From a virus, in IMG/VR virus record IMGVR_UViG_3300022187_000045, positions 1 through 49,642 of that record: a stretch of DNA of 49,642 nt, one strand, 5' to 3'. Within the stretch, counting starts at the first letter, position 1, and every line of letters starts with the position of its first letter. The translations under genes were made by a program, and so were the position numbers. The notes beneath the pieces are model-generated. The model made no database searches and was not told the DNA's origin. It saw only the letters and a program-made list of their open reading frames with translations. Of the stretch, positions 17,158-27,686 are shown in pieces.

Positions 17158-18732
17158 ATGTCAGCAATTATAACTGATCAACTAAGAATACTTAATGCGG
17201 AGAACTTTGTCAATGCCATTGGAGTTTCTTCAAACTATTATTATGCATTCATTGGTCTCCCAAATGCGACTGATTATGACTCTGAGTGGGATATAACACC
17301 ACCATCTCCCAAAGATTGTTTTGATGAAGAGAATGATTATTGGGACACTATGACATCCTTAAAAAGGATTTCTAAAAATGATGTCAAAAGGGTTATTAGA
17401 AAAATTCAATGGGAAAGTGGATTTACTTATGACATGTATAGACATGATATAAGTAGAACAAACTTATCACAACCATCTGAAGCAACTAGTTTATATTATT
17501 CAAACTTTTATGTAGTTAATAAAGATTATAAAGTTTATATTTGTATTCATAATGGAACTGACGAAAATAACTTTTCGGGTAAGCCTTCATTAGATGAACC
17601 ACTGTTTACCGATTTAGAACCAAAACCTGCTGGTAGTAGTAATGATGGTTATTTGTGGAAATATTTGTATACTATTAATCCATCAGATATTATTAAGTTT
17701 GATGGCATTGATTATATCCCACTTCCAGATGAGTGGGGTTCAGATGAATCATCTTCAGCAATCAAACTTCATGCTTCTACTAGTGGACAGATAAAAAATG
17801 TAGTAATCGCTGATAGTGGCGCAAATATTGGTCCAGCAAATCAAGTCTATAATAGAGTACCTATTAAAGGTGACGGGTCTGGAGCGGAAGCTACAGTTAT
17901 TGTCGATTCGGAATCTAGGTTAGATTCTGTTATCGTTACCAATGGTGGATCTGGATACACGTATGCAGTATTAGATTTTGCTGGGGGTGGTTTACCAGTA
18001 GATACTATTGGTTATGAAGAACCAGATGTTGATGTTATCATTCCACCTCAAGGAGGTCATGGATATAACGTTTATAAAGAGTTGGGTGCAACGAGAGTAT
18101 TAGTTTACTGTAGAATTGAAAATGATTTGCAAAATCCAGATTTTATTCTTGGAAATCAAGTTGCTAGATTTGGTATTGTAAAAAATCCATTAAAATTTGG
18201 ATCTAATGATATTCTTGATGATGACAAGGTAAGTGCATTACACGCAATCAAGCTTATTGGAAATATTTCTGACGGTAGATATTTACCAGATAGTATTATT
18301 TCGCAAAATATTTCCACAGGTACTACTGCTGTCGGAAGAGTAGTTTCTTACAATGAAAATACTGGAGTTATTAAATATTGGCAAGATAGATCTCTTTATG
18401 GATTTAACTTCGACAAGTCTAGAAACTATAATCCATCATATGGATATGGTAAAGTTGACTTTACTTCCAATATTGGTGATGGTGGGAGTTTATTGATTAT
18501 TGGTGAAGTTTCTTCATTAGAGATTGATACAGATTTTGGAACAGAATCTAATCCTGGTATAACAACTGTAATAAATAATAGGACCTACAGTTTGGGTCAA
18601 GAATTTCAGAATGGGGTATCAAATCCAGAAGTTAAAAAATATTCTGGAGACATTATCTACGTCGATAATAGACCATCCATTACAAGATCCCAAAACCAAA
18701 AAGAAGATATCAAGGTAATCTTGCAATTTTAA
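17158..18732 (+). CDS. gp8: baseplate wedge subunit gp8 with an inserted repeat module
   Basis: A 524-residue homologue of T4 gp8 (334 aa), the wedge subunit that bridges gp7 and gp10. Family features are the N-terminal helix region with NAENFVNAIG, the segment SSNDGYLWKYLYTINPSDI (T4 has the similar DGYVWEYLFEI), and a C-terminal signature VDNRPSITRSQNQKEDIKVI that lines up with the T4 ending ENRPPIIMAMDQTEEINILF. The excess length is largely a middle region (about 205-290) with the GSGY beta module (VIVTNGGSGYTYAV) also found in the giant protein and gp14. It sits between the giant protein and the DUF4815 protein, where gp8 is expected. Confidence 0.92.
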   Translation: MSAIITDQLRILNAENFVNAIGVSSNYYYAFIGLPNATDYDSEWDITPPSPKDCFDEENDYWDTMTSLKRISKNDVKRVIRKIQWESGFTYDMYRHDISRTNLSQPSEATSLYYSNFYVVNKDYKVYICIHNGTDENNFSGKPSLDEPLFTDLEPKPAGSSNDGYLWKYLYTINPSDIIKFDGIDYIPLPDEWGSDESSSAIKLHASTSGQIKNVVIADSGANIGPANQVYNRVPIKGDGSGAEATVIVDSESRLDSVIVTNGGSGYTYAVLDFAGGGLPVDTIGYEEPDVDVIIPPQGGHGYNVYKELGATRVLVYCRIENDLQNPDFILGNQVARFGIVKNPLKFGSNDILDDDKVSALHAIKLIGNISDGRYLPDSIISQNISTGTTAVGRVVSYNENTGVIKYWQDRSLYGFNFDKSRNYNPSYGYGKVDFTSNIGDGGSLLIIGEVSSLEIDTDFGTESNPGITTVINNRTYSLGQEFQNGVSNPEVKKYSGDIIYVDNRPSITRSQNQKEDIKVILQF

Positions 18733-18738
18733 AGAATT

Positions 18739-21700
18739 ATGCCATCAAAAACGAATATAAACGTCTTTCCTTATTTTGATGACTTTGATGAGGACAAAAA
18801 CTACTATAAAGTTCTTTTTAAACCTGGATATCCCATTCAGGCTAGAGAGTTATCAAATGTGCAATCGATATTGCAAAATCAGATCGAACAGTTTGGAAAC
18901 CATGTTTTCAAAGAAGGATCCGTTGTAATTCCAGGTAATATTAGTTTTACCAGGATTACTGGCGTTGAAGTTCAAAATACATTTAATGCTATTGATATTG
19001 ATCAATACATTAATGATGCTAAGTTATATGGATACGTTATTGTTGGCAGAGATAGTGGTCTAAGAGCTAAAGTTGTTAAAGTACTTAGAAAAAGTGATTA
19101 TCCAGATTTAAATAATACTTTGGTATATTTTCAGTATTTAAATACTGGATCTGATAATCAAACTGAGTTTGAACCAGGAGAATCTCTCTATGCAGAATCT
19201 GAGATTCTTCCCGTATTGAGGCGTGGTGTAACTTCTTCCACTGTCGTAAATGTAACAACTCAAAATAATGAAGACATTTATGGTGATCAGGGTGTACAAA
19301 GTAGTATTGTAACTGCTTCAAGATCATCAAACAACATTTCTGGACAGTACCAATACGAAAATGTTAGTACTGTTGATGATATTACTCTTAGAAGTGGTCA
19401 AGATTTTTTATTAGTAAAAACTCCTATTATTGGATCAGCAGCTATTATTAGCGAAGGTGTATATTTTATAAGAGGAAACTTTGTTAATGTTGCTGAAGAG
19501 TTGCTAGTTGTAGATAAGTTTAGTTTCTTAGCAAATGTAAAGATCGGATTAAGTGTTACTGAACAGATTATAACTTCCGATAATGATCCAACTTTATTTG
19601 ATAACTCTAGAGGATTTTCAAACTATGCTGCTCCTGGAGCAGATAGATTAAAAATCACAGCAAGATTGGCATCTTTAGATTTAGATGATGATCAAACAGA
19701 TAACTTTATTGAACTTACAAGAGTAGAAGAAGGTAATATTGTATTCTTGAATAGAAATCCTCAATATAATGAGCTTGGTAATGAACTTGCTAGAAGAACT
19801 TACGATGAGTCTGGAGATTATTATATTACACCATTTACTATAAGTGTAGATGAATCTCTGAATGACTTAGAAGGTAGCAGAGGTGTATTTAAGGAAGGAG
19901 AAAAAACTAGAGAACAAAATACTCCTAGTGAAAGTATGGGAGTATACAAACTATCTCCAGGAAAAGCATATGTTAAAGGATATGAGATTGAAAGGTTATC
20001 TAGTACTTTAATCGATTTTGATAAACCTAGAGATACTAAAACATTATCTAACCAGTCTATCCAGTATGCCCCTGGAACAGGTCTAACTCTCAATAGGGTA
20101 CATGGGACACCAAAGATTGGTATTTCAACTTATCACGTTTCTTTGAGAGATTCTAGACTAGGAGTAAATAATTTAGAAGCGTCTGGCAAAGAGATTGGAT
20201 TGAGTAGAGTATATGATTTTGCCCTAGAATCTGGTGCATATAATACAAGTAATCTAGATCTTAATGAATGGGATCTAAATGCATATGATTTAGATTTTTA
20301 TACAGAGATTACATTAAACCAACCAGTAACAGAAACTATTCCATCAAAAATTGATGGTAGATATACTGGAGCATTTTCTTTCTTAAGATTTGGCGCGTCA
20401 AATGCAGGTGTCATCACCGCATATAGTAGTTCTGGAAAATATTCTATTGGAGAAAAGATTACTTTTAGTAATGGAGAAACTAGAGTAATCACAAATATTA
20501 GATCTTATGGCATTGACGATATTAAGTCAGTTTATGGAAATGTAGGACTATCTACATTTACTGGAGATCTAAAGCAATCTAAAAAAGTTTCCTTAGGAAG
20601 TGTTACTATTCAAGGTGAATCTGCTGGTGTATCTACAGTAACATCACCATCAACCATATTTACCAGTATTTGTGAGGATGGAGATTTAGTATCTTATAGT
20701 ATTGGCGAAAATACTATACCAAACTTTGCAAAAATCCAATCAGTATCCTCTAATAGTATTGTTATTGAACCAGTTCAATCTGTTTCTGGTATTTGTATAG
20801 GAACTCTTCCATTATCAACAACTACTGGATTGGATTTTTCTATTTTAACTACGGAAAGGCAAGTCGGTAATAATGCATTGTATACCCCCCTCCCCAAGGA
20901 AAATATTGAATCTGTAGACCTTAGCGAGTCTAGAATTTCTATTAGAAGAGAGTATTCTGTTACTATTGCTAGTAACGGTTTTAACATTTCAGCTTCTACA
21001 TTAGCAGCAAATGAGTCTTTTCAACCATATGATGAAGAAAGATATTCTTTGATAGCTCTTGATGGAACTATTATTCCATTAGAAAGTGGAAACTTTGCAT
21101 TTTCAAATGGTGGCAGAGAAGTTACATTAACTAATCTTACCACTAACGGTCAAGCAAGATTTATTGCTTCACTTTACAAAACAACAGTCAAGAGTAGGGC
21201 AAAAGTTAAAAAGATTGAAGTTGCTACATTCTCAAAATCATCCATTGAGCAATCTGGCGTAAATATATCTGGTGTTGGTGTAACAACTTTAAATGATGGA
21301 TTGACATATGGAAACTATCCATATGGCACAAGAGTTCAAGATGACAGAATCTGTTTAAATCATCCAGAAATCATTAGATTATATGGTGTTTTTGAATCGA
21401 GAACTACAGAAGATCCGATTTTACCAAAGTTAATAATAACAAATGCTCTAACTTCTGAAAAGACCCCAACTACTGCAAATAATATTAAAGTTGGTGAGCG
21501 TTTAGTTGGAGGTACTTCAGAATGTGTTTTAGTATGTACTGCTATTATAAATTCTTCAACTATTGAAGTTGTATCAGTAAACCAAAAAACTCCTGCTACT
21601 TCAGAAGTAATAAAATGCAAAGAAACTGGAATAACAGCACAAGTAGTAAACTATATTGATACACAAAGTGTTAATATCACTGATAGATATTTACTTGAAT

Positions 21701-24700
21701 CTGGAGAGACTTCTCAAGCATATAGATACTCCTTTTTAAAGAGAGTTTCTAGTTCAGCATCTCCAAGAAAAAGGATTAAAGTCGTTTATGACAGAGTATA
21801 TATTCCATCTGACGATTCTGGAGATATCGTATGTGTAAACTCATATTCTAGTATTCCTAGAAATAGAATTTCATCAGCACCAGGTCAGATATCAAAAACT
21901 GATATTTTAGATTTAAGACCTATTCCAGATCCTTTCCTCGTTTATGAGGGTCAAAGATCTCCATTTGAGTTCTTCGGAAAGAACTACAGTGAAACTAATA
22001 ACTCATTTAAGGATATTTTAGTTGCAGATGAAGATATTATCTTAAACTATACATTCTATCTCGGTAGAATAGATAGAATATTCTTAGATATTAATGAGCA
22101 GATTATTGTCAAGAAAGGTGTTTCATCAGAATATTTAGATCCTCCAGAATCTCCATCAAATGCTCTTGAGATTGCTAGGGTTACTTTGAAACCATATGCA
22201 GAAAATGCAAGAAAATCATCAGATATTCAACTTTTAACTCATAAAAGATATAGAATGTCTGATATTTCTAAGTTAGAGAATCGCATTAAAAATCTTGAGT
22301 ATTATACAACATTAAATTTACTAGAGCAATCAACTTCAGCATTATCTGTTCCAGATGCTAATGGACTGAATAGATTCAAGTCTGGTTTTTTTGTCGATGA
22401 TTTCTCAAATAGAAATAATCAGTATATTGTTCAGGGTCAGATTAAGAACTCAAATGATAAAGTAAATCGAGAACTACGTCCATCTTGTTATACTACAGAG
22501 CTTGATTTAACTTTAGCAAATAATGTTAACTATAACACTAATAATGCTCCATCTGTTCATCCAGTAAAAGGTATTTCAAGAAGTGTATATGATGATATCA
22601 AGTTTACTGAAATAGGAAATATTATCGGAAATAACATCCAAATAACTGGTGGTAGCGGATCTCGTAATGAGAATACGGGTAAAGGACTACTAACTTTAGC
22701 ATATGATGAGCAGATTAGAATTAGACAATCTTTCTCTACAAGAGTAGTAAATGTTACTCCATATCTTGTAACAAACTTTTATGGTCAAATTGACTTAAAC
22801 CCATCTTCTGATGTTTGGAGCGAAGAAACTATTCTAGAACCACTAATCATTACTGGTATTGAAGGTAGAGTTATTGAAGAAAGTCCTACTTTTACTGCTC
22901 AAGAGTTTGCATCTCAAGATGGATTTGATCCTGTAAGTTGGGGATCTTGGACAAACAACTGGACTGGATCTTCTCAAGCAGTTATTGGTAGAGGATCATT
23001 TAGTAGATCTTCAACATCACAAACAGGAAACAGAGTAACTGCTACTACAACAACAACTAGTGGTAACATTGTACGAACTACTAATACTGGTACTGCAACT
23101 CAGCAAGGCACATCTACTAGGATAACTAATCCTATTGAAGATAAAAATCTAGGAAATAGAGTTGTATCTGCTTCTAGTGCTACTTACTTGAGATCAAGAA
23201 ATGTTGAATTCATCGCTAAAAAGATGAAACCAAGTACAAGATTATATACTTTCTTTGATGATCAGGATGTTACTTCGCTTTGTACGCCAAAACTATTAGA
23301 AATAGAAATGGTCGATGGATCATTTACTATTGGTGAAGATGTTATCTTCTATGACGAAAATAACTTTGTAATAGCAGGATATCGTTGTGCAGCACCAAAT
23401 CATCAATATGGCAATATTAATGATCCAGATGCTCAAACTTTCTATACTAGAAATCCTTATGATCAGAGCTCGTTGCCAACTGTTTACACAGAGTCCTCAA
23501 ATATTTTAAATCTAGATACAACTTCTTCTGGCGATTATTCTTCTGGTTATGGTGGAAACGTTTTAATAGGCGCTAGAGCGGAAGGTGTTACGAGTGGAGC
23601 AGTTGCTACGATTTCAAATAAGAGATTATTTACAGATCAAGTTGGTGTTGTTATTGGATCATTATTTGTACCAAATCCAAACGATGACACAAATCAAAGA
23701 TTTACTACTGGTGCTATTTCGTTCAAAGTTTCGAATGATCAAACTAATGATATTATTCTTGGCGTAGAAACTACAGAAGCTACTGGACAGTTCTTCTCTT
23801 CTGGATTTATTACACAGACCCAGGAAACTACAATCCAAGTAAGAAATACTCTGATTGAATCTGCCACTATTAGTAGAGAAAGAGAGATTGTTTCTACCTC
23901 TACAAGATTTGTACCAACTAATAGAACTACAAGTAGTCGTTCATTCACAGTATCTCCACCTAGACCACCAGAACGCCAGGATCCACTAGCACAGTCATTC
24001 TTTATTTCAAATGCTGCTGGTGTATTTGTAACTCATATGGATTTGTTCTTCCAGGCAAAATCTGAAGATCTTCCATGTTATGTTGAACTAAGATCCATGG
24101 AACTTGGATTGCCCACAACAGAGGTATATCCATTAAGCAGAGTTGAGTTACTACCAGATCAAATCAATATTTCTGATGATGCTACAGCTGCAACTAGAGT
24201 TACTTTCCAAGGACCAGTTTACCTTGAAGGTAATAAAGAGCACTGTGTAGTTCTTCTATCTGATGTTACTGATTATTATGTTTGGATTTCTAGATTGGGA
24301 GAAACTACATTCAATATTAATGGTGAAGAGATTGCTATTACAACCCAAAATGAACTAGGATCTCTATTCAAATCTCAGAATGGATCAACTTGGACTCCAA
24401 GTCAATATGAAGATCTTAAGTTTACTCTTTTTAATGCAAGATTTGTAGATCAAGGTAGCGTAACTCTTGTTAATAGTGACGTTTCTCAAGCAAATAATCT
24501 CTATAAAGATCCACTCAGAACATATTCTAAAACACAGAGAGTTTCTCTTGGTGCGACTATAACTGACACAAACTTAAGGATTGGAAATACAATATACCAA
24601 GAAGGTTCTAATGCAAGTGGTGTTTATATTGGAAATGCTGGTATTGTAACTGGAGATCTTTCTTTAGCAAATGCTGGTATTGGATATACTCCTTTTGAGT

Positions 24701-26460
24701 TTGGAGCACCTGCATTTACTTTTGAAGATGTTCCTTTAGTTTCATTAACAGGTGATGGAAGGAATGCTACTGTTGATATTACAATCGATGGCGGTGTTGC
24801 TATTGCTGCAACTATCGTAAATGGTGGTTCTGGATATGTTATTGGCGAAGAACTGACAGTATCTCAACTAGGAATCTCTTCTGTCGGAAGAAACCTTGTA
24901 TTGTCGGTAACTGATATTTTTGGTGTCAATCAAATCATTATGGATGAAATCCAAGGTGATTTTGATGTTTCACCTACTAAATCTCTATACTTCTATAGTA
25001 ATGATCCTGTCGTTGGATTTGGAACAACTACTATAAATGCATTAGGTAATGGTGGAGACGATACTGATGTAACAGTTCAATCTATAGAAACTGTTTATGA
25101 TGGATTGCATATTGAAGTTAATCATAAAAATCACGGAATGCATTCTCTACAAAATAGAGTATTGATTTCTGGTGTAGAATCTGATGTTTCTCCTGCTACA
25201 TTAGTAGGATCACTTTCAGGAACATCCACTGAGGATATTGAGTTAGATATTGATAATATTTCAGTATTTGAAACTTTTGAAAACATTCCAGTTTCTGCCC
25301 AGAATCCTGGTTATGTTTCTATTGGAAATGAAATTATTTCATATACTGGCATTAATGGAAATAGTTTAACAGGTATTGGAAGAGATATTGATACATCATC
25401 AATAGCAATTCCTCGTATTGTTAACCATAATCCAAAAGTATATAAGTATGAATATAATGGTATTTCTTTAAGAAGAATCAATAAAGAACACTTCTTACAA
25501 GATGCTACAGTAGAAAATCCAATTGATCTGGACAGATATAATATTAAAATAGATACTTCAACTAATGGAGTAGATAGATCTACTGGAGTTGCATATCCAA
25601 AACTATTCTTAAATGAAACTAAGAGTGGTGGTGGACCTGGAGTCTACGGTTCTAAGAACATTGCATATGAAATGATTCATCCCATTATAAATGCATTAGT
25701 TCTTCCAGATGCAACACTAACTGCTACTGTTAGAACAACATCTGGTACTAGCATTGGCGGAAATGAGGAATCATTCATTGATTCTGGAACCGTTCCATTA
25801 ACTATTAATGAAGATAACTATTTTGATTCTCCTAGAGTTATTGCTTCTAGAATCAATGAACTTGCTTTTGCAGATCAAATACCTGGAAACAAATCTCTAG
25901 AAATCACTTTAAATCTATCGACAGATCAACAAGTTATCAGTCCTATTATTGATCTGGATCGTTTGGGTGCTGCATTTGTATCCAATAGAGTAAATAATCC
26001 AATCACAGATTATATTAATGATCCTAGAACATCTAGTAGTATAGAAGATCCAACCGCATTTACATATCAAACAAAACCAGTCCAACTAGAGTTCCCAGCA
26101 ACTTCTATAAAGGTTCTTGTTGAATCATATATAAATCAATATACTGATGTTAGAGCATTCTTTGCTGTTATGAAGTCTGCAGAGGAAGAACCAATTTATT
26201 ATCCATTCCCTGGATTTAGAAATAGATTGGCATCTGGTGAAGTTATTGATATTACCAAAAATGATGGAACTCCAGATAAACAATATAGTAGAAATAATGC
26301 TCTAGGGTATGAGCAAGGTGACATTAGCTATATTGATTTGGAGTTTAATATTGATAACCTTGAGCCATTTAACTTCTTCTCAGTGAAGTTGTTAGGCACC
26401 TCAACAAATCAGGCATTCCCACCAAGATTTAGAGATTTAAGAGTCATTGGATTAGCATAA
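18739..26460 (+). CDS. 2573-aa DUF4815-type baseplate/tail structural protein
   Basis: The N-terminus (NINVFPYFDDFDEDKNYYKV, then LFKPGYPIQARELSNVQSIL and QNQIEQFGNHVFKEGSVV) is the signature of DUF4815, a domain of very large phage virion proteins encoded beside baseplate genes. By position it corresponds to the gp9/gp10 part of the T4 cluster, the outer wedge to which fibres attach, but homology to gp10 is not visible to me. A Ser/Thr/Gly low-complexity linker lies at about 1410-1465, a GSGY module at about 2029, and a QIDDE/RG-type module at about 2190-2235. The C-terminus (about 2460-2573) is a separate beta domain rich in aromatic residues. The start follows the gp8 stop by six bases. 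Late expression with gp8 is inferred. Confidence 0.82.
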   Translation: MPSKTNINVFPYFDDFDEDKNYYKVLFKPGYPIQARELSNVQSILQNQIEQFGNHVFKEGSVVIPGNISFTRITGVEVQNTFNAIDIDQYINDAKLYGYVIVGRDSGLRAKVVKVLRKSDYPDLNNTLVYFQYLNTGSDNQTEFEPGESLYAESEILPVLRRGVTSSTVVNVTTQNNEDIYGDQGVQSSIVTASRSSNNISGQYQYENVSTVDDITLRSGQDFLLVKTPIIGSAAIISEGVYFIRGNFVNVAEELLVVDKFSFLANVKIGLSVTEQIITSDNDPTLFDNSRGFSNYAAPGADRLKITARLASLDLDDDQTDNFIELTRVEEGNIVFLNRNPQYNELGNELARRTYDESGDYYITPFTISVDESLNDLEGSRGVFKEGEKTREQNTPSESMGVYKLSPGKAYVKGYEIERLSSTLIDFDKPRDTKTLSNQSIQYAPGTGLTLNRVHGTPKIGISTYHVSLRDSRLGVNNLEASGKEIGLSRVYDFALESGAYNTSNLDLNEWDLNAYDLDFYTEITLNQPVTETIPSKIDGRYTGAFSFLRFGASNAGVITAYSSSGKYSIGEKITFSNGETRVITNIRSYGIDDIKSVYGNVGLSTFTGDLKQSKKVSLGSVTIQGESAGVSTVTSPSTIFTSICEDGDLVSYSIGENTIPNFAKIQSVSSNSIVIEPVQSVSGICIGTLPLSTTTGLDFSILTTERQVGNNALYTPLPKENIESVDLSESRISIRREYSVTIASNGFNISASTLAANESFQPYDEERYSLIALDGTIIPLESGNFAFSNGGREVTLTNLTTNGQARFIASLYKTTVKSRAKVKKIEVATFSKSSIEQSGVNISGVGVTTLNDGLTYGNYPYGTRVQDDRICLNHPEIIRLYGVFESRTTEDPILPKLIITNALTSEKTPTTANNIKVGERLVGGTSECVLVCTAIINSSTIEVVSVNQKTPATSEVIKCKETGITAQVVNYIDTQSVNITDRYLLESGETSQAYRYSFLKRVSSSASPRKRIKVVYDRVYIPSDDSGDIVCVNSYSSIPRNRISSAPGQISKTDILDLRPIPDPFLVYEGQRSPFEFFGKNYSETNNSFKDILVADEDIILNYTFYLGRIDRIFLDINEQIIVKKGVSSEYLDPPESPSNALEIARVTLKPYAENARKSSDIQLLTHKRYRMSDISKLENRIKNLEYYTTLNLLEQSTSALSVPDANGLNRFKSGFFVDDFSNRNNQYIVQGQIKNSNDKVNRELRPSCYTTELDLTLANNVNYNTNNAPSVHPVKGISRSVYDDIKFTEIGNIIGNNIQITGGSGSRNENTGKGLLTLAYDEQIRIRQSFSTRVVNVTPYLVTNFYGQIDLNPSSDVWSEETILEPLIITGIEGRVIEESPTFTAQEFASQDGFDPVSWGSWTNNWTGSSQAVIGRGSFSRSSTSQTGNRVTATTTTTSGNIVRTTNTGTATQQGTSTRITNPIEDKNLGNRVVSASSATYLRSRNVEFIAKKMKPSTRLYTFFDDQDVTSLCTPKLLEIEMVDGSFTIGEDVIFYDENNFVIAGYRCAAPNHQYGNINDPDAQTFYTRNPYDQSSLPTVYTESSNILNLDTTSSGDYSSGYGGNVLIGARAEGVTSGAVATISNKRLFTDQVGVVIGSLFVPNPNDDTNQRFTTGAISFKVSNDQTNDIILGVETTEATGQFFSSGFITQTQETTIQVRNTLIESATISREREIVSTSTRFVPTNRTTSSRSFTVSPPRPPERQDPLAQSFFISNAAGVFVTHMDLFFQAKSEDLPCYVELRSMELGLPTTEVYPLSRVELLPDQINISDDATAATRVTFQGPVYLEGNKEHCVVLLSDVTDYYVWISRLGETTFNINGEEIAITTQNELGSLFKSQNGSTWTPSQYEDLKFTLFNARFVDQGSVTLVNSDVSQANNLYKDPLRTYSKTQRVSLGATITDTNLRIGNTIYQEGSNASGVYIGNAGIVTGDLSLANAGIGYTPFEFGAPAFTFEDVPLVSLTGDGRNATVDITIDGGVAIAATIVNGGSGYVIGEELTVSQLGISSVGRNLVLSVTDIFGVNQIIMDEIQGDFDVSPTKSLYFYSNDPVVGFGTTTINALGNGGDDTDVTVQSIETVYDGLHIEVNHKNHGMHSLQNRVLISGVESDVSPATLVGSLSGTSTEDIELDIDNISVFETFENIPVSAQNPGYVSIGNEIISYTGINGNSLTGIGRDIDTSSIAIPRIVNHNPKVYKYEYNGISLRRINKEHFLQDATVENPIDLDRYNIKIDTSTNGVDRSTGVAYPKLFLNETKSGGGPGVYGSKNIAYEMIHPIINALVLPDATLTATVRTTSGTSIGGNEESFIDSGTVPLTINEDNYFDSPRVIASRINELAFADQIPGNKSLEITLNLSTDQQVISPIIDLDRLGAAFVSNRVNNPITDYINDPRTSSSIEDPTAFTYQTKPVQLEFPATSIKVLVESYINQYTDVRAFFAVMKSAEEEPIYYPFPGFRNRLASGEVIDITKNDGTPDKQYSRNNALGYEQGDISYIDLEFNIDNLEPFNFFSVKLLGTSTNQAFPPRFRDLRVIGLA

Positions 26461-26461
26461 T

Positions 26462-26689
26462 ATGAGCAGATTAAAAGTAAAAGATCAATCCCATTTATAT
26501 AGAGATAGTAATAGCAATGCTATTATTAATACTGACAAGAGTCAGTATGATCTCTATATAACAAGGAGGGAGAAGCAACAGAGTGAAAATAGTAAAATTG
26601 AACACATTGAAAATGATTTAAATATGTTAAAATCGGATATAAATGATATAAAATCATTACTTATGGAGATTAAAAATGGATCCCTCTGA
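26462..26689 (+). CDS. small coiled-coil virion-associated protein, 75 aa
   Basis: A 75-residue protein with an N-terminal motif MSRLKVKDQSHLYRDSNSNA followed by IINTDKSQYDLYITRRE, a pattern I recognise from short proteins in many T4-like phages near baseplate/neck genes. The C-terminal 35 residues form a heptad-patterned coiled coil (IEHIENDLNMLKSDINDIKS). It starts one base after the DUF4815 gene and overlaps the next small gene. Function unknown; an assembly-adaptor role is inferred only from the coiled coil and position. Confidence 0.8.
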   Translation: MSRLKVKDQSHLYRDSNSNAIINTDKSQYDLYITRREKQQSENSKIEHIENDLNMLKSDINDIKSLLMEIKNGSL

Positions 26690-26840
26690 GATAACTTTAG
26701 ACTCTGTTGCAAAAAACTTTACGTATGAAAAAATTGCTAGAAACATAGATAGTATAAGTGATATTGAGATTTTGCGAAATATTGCTAAGTCAATGCATAA
26801 ATTATACTTAAAACAGCAAGAAGTCCTTTCTGAACTATAA
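26676..26840 (+). CDS. small conserved hypothetical protein, 54 aa
   Basis: The ATG lies inside the end of the coiled-coil gene, and the TAA overlaps the gp13 ATG (TAATG), so this gene is locked into a translational chain. The product (MDPSEITLDSVAKNFTYEKI; then DIEILRNIAKSMHKLYLKQQ) is predicted all helical and resembles short cyanophage hypotheticals ending in a LYLKQQE motif. No function known to me. The double overlap and sensible amino-acid composition support it as a real gene. Confidence 0.7.
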   Translation: MDPSEITLDSVAKNFTYEKIARNIDSISDIEILRNIAKSMHKLYLKQQEVLSEL

Positions 26841-27682
26841 TGGCACAACCATCAACGAGACAAGAACTAATAGACTACTGCTTAAGAAAACTTGGCGCTC
26901 CAGTTTTAGAGATAAACGTTGCCGAAGAGCAAATCGAAGATCTCGTTGATGATTCCTTACAGTTCTTCCATGAGCGTCATTTTGATGGCGTCTATCAAAC
27001 ATTCTTAAAGTATAAGATTACTCAAGCGGATATTGATAGAGGAAAAGCAAAATCTGTATCTGATGTTGGAGTAGATGTTACAGATGTTTCTACTAATGTT
27101 GCTGGAGTTGGAGTAACATTTTCATACTTTGAAAATGGCAACTACTTAAAAGTTCCCGATTATGTTACTGGTGTAAATAAGATTTTTAGATTTGAAGGTT
27201 CTAACTCAGTATCTTCTGGGATGTTTAGTATTAAATATCAACTATTTTTGAATGATATTTACTATTGGGGTTCTACTGAGTTACTTACATATGCTATGAC
27301 AAAAACATATCTTGAAGATATTAATTTCTTATTAACTACACAAAAACAAGTAAGATTTAATAAAAGACAAGATAGACTTTATTTGGATATTGATTGGAAC
27401 AACGTTAGTGTTGGTCAATATTTTGTTATCGATTGCTACAGATTGTTGAATCCTACTGATTATTCAAGAGTTTGGAACGATTCTTTTATCAAAAAATATT
27501 TAACTTCTTTGATTAAAAGGCAATGGGGACAGAACCTAATCAAGTTTAATGGAGTTAAGTTGCCAGGAGGAGTTGAGTTTAATGGAAGACAACTCTACGA
27601 TGATGGTCAATCTGAGATAGATTTATTAATGCAGCAAATGACATTTGACTACGAGTTACCACCTCTAGACATGATAGGTTGA
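26840..27682 (+). CDS. gp13: neck protein gp13
   Basis: A 280-residue homologue of T4 gp13 (309 aa), which with gp14 forms the neck (collar) ring that completes the head and joins it to the tail. The start resembles T4 (LIDYCLRKLGAPVLEINVAE, with T4 VILRRLGAPIINVELT), followed by FFHERHFDGVYQTF. The ending KLPGGVEFNGRQLYDDGQSE and final PPLDMIG correspond to the T4 LPGGVTIDGQRLIEEA and PPFGILVG. Its start overlaps the preceding stop. gp14 begins four bases downstream. Confidence 0.93.
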   Translation: MAQPSTRQELIDYCLRKLGAPVLEINVAEEQIEDLVDDSLQFFHERHFDGVYQTFLKYKITQADIDRGKAKSVSDVGVDVTDVSTNVAGVGVTFSYFENGNYLKVPDYVTGVNKIFRFEGSNSVSSGMFSIKYQLFLNDIYYWGSTELLTYAMTKTYLEDINFLLTTQKQVRFNKRQDRLYLDIDWNNVSVGQYFVIDCYRLLNPTDYSRVWNDSFIKKYLTSLIKRQWGQNLIKFNGVKLPGGVEFNGRQLYDDGQSEIDLLMQQMTFDYELPPLDMIG

Positions 27683-27686
27683 TACT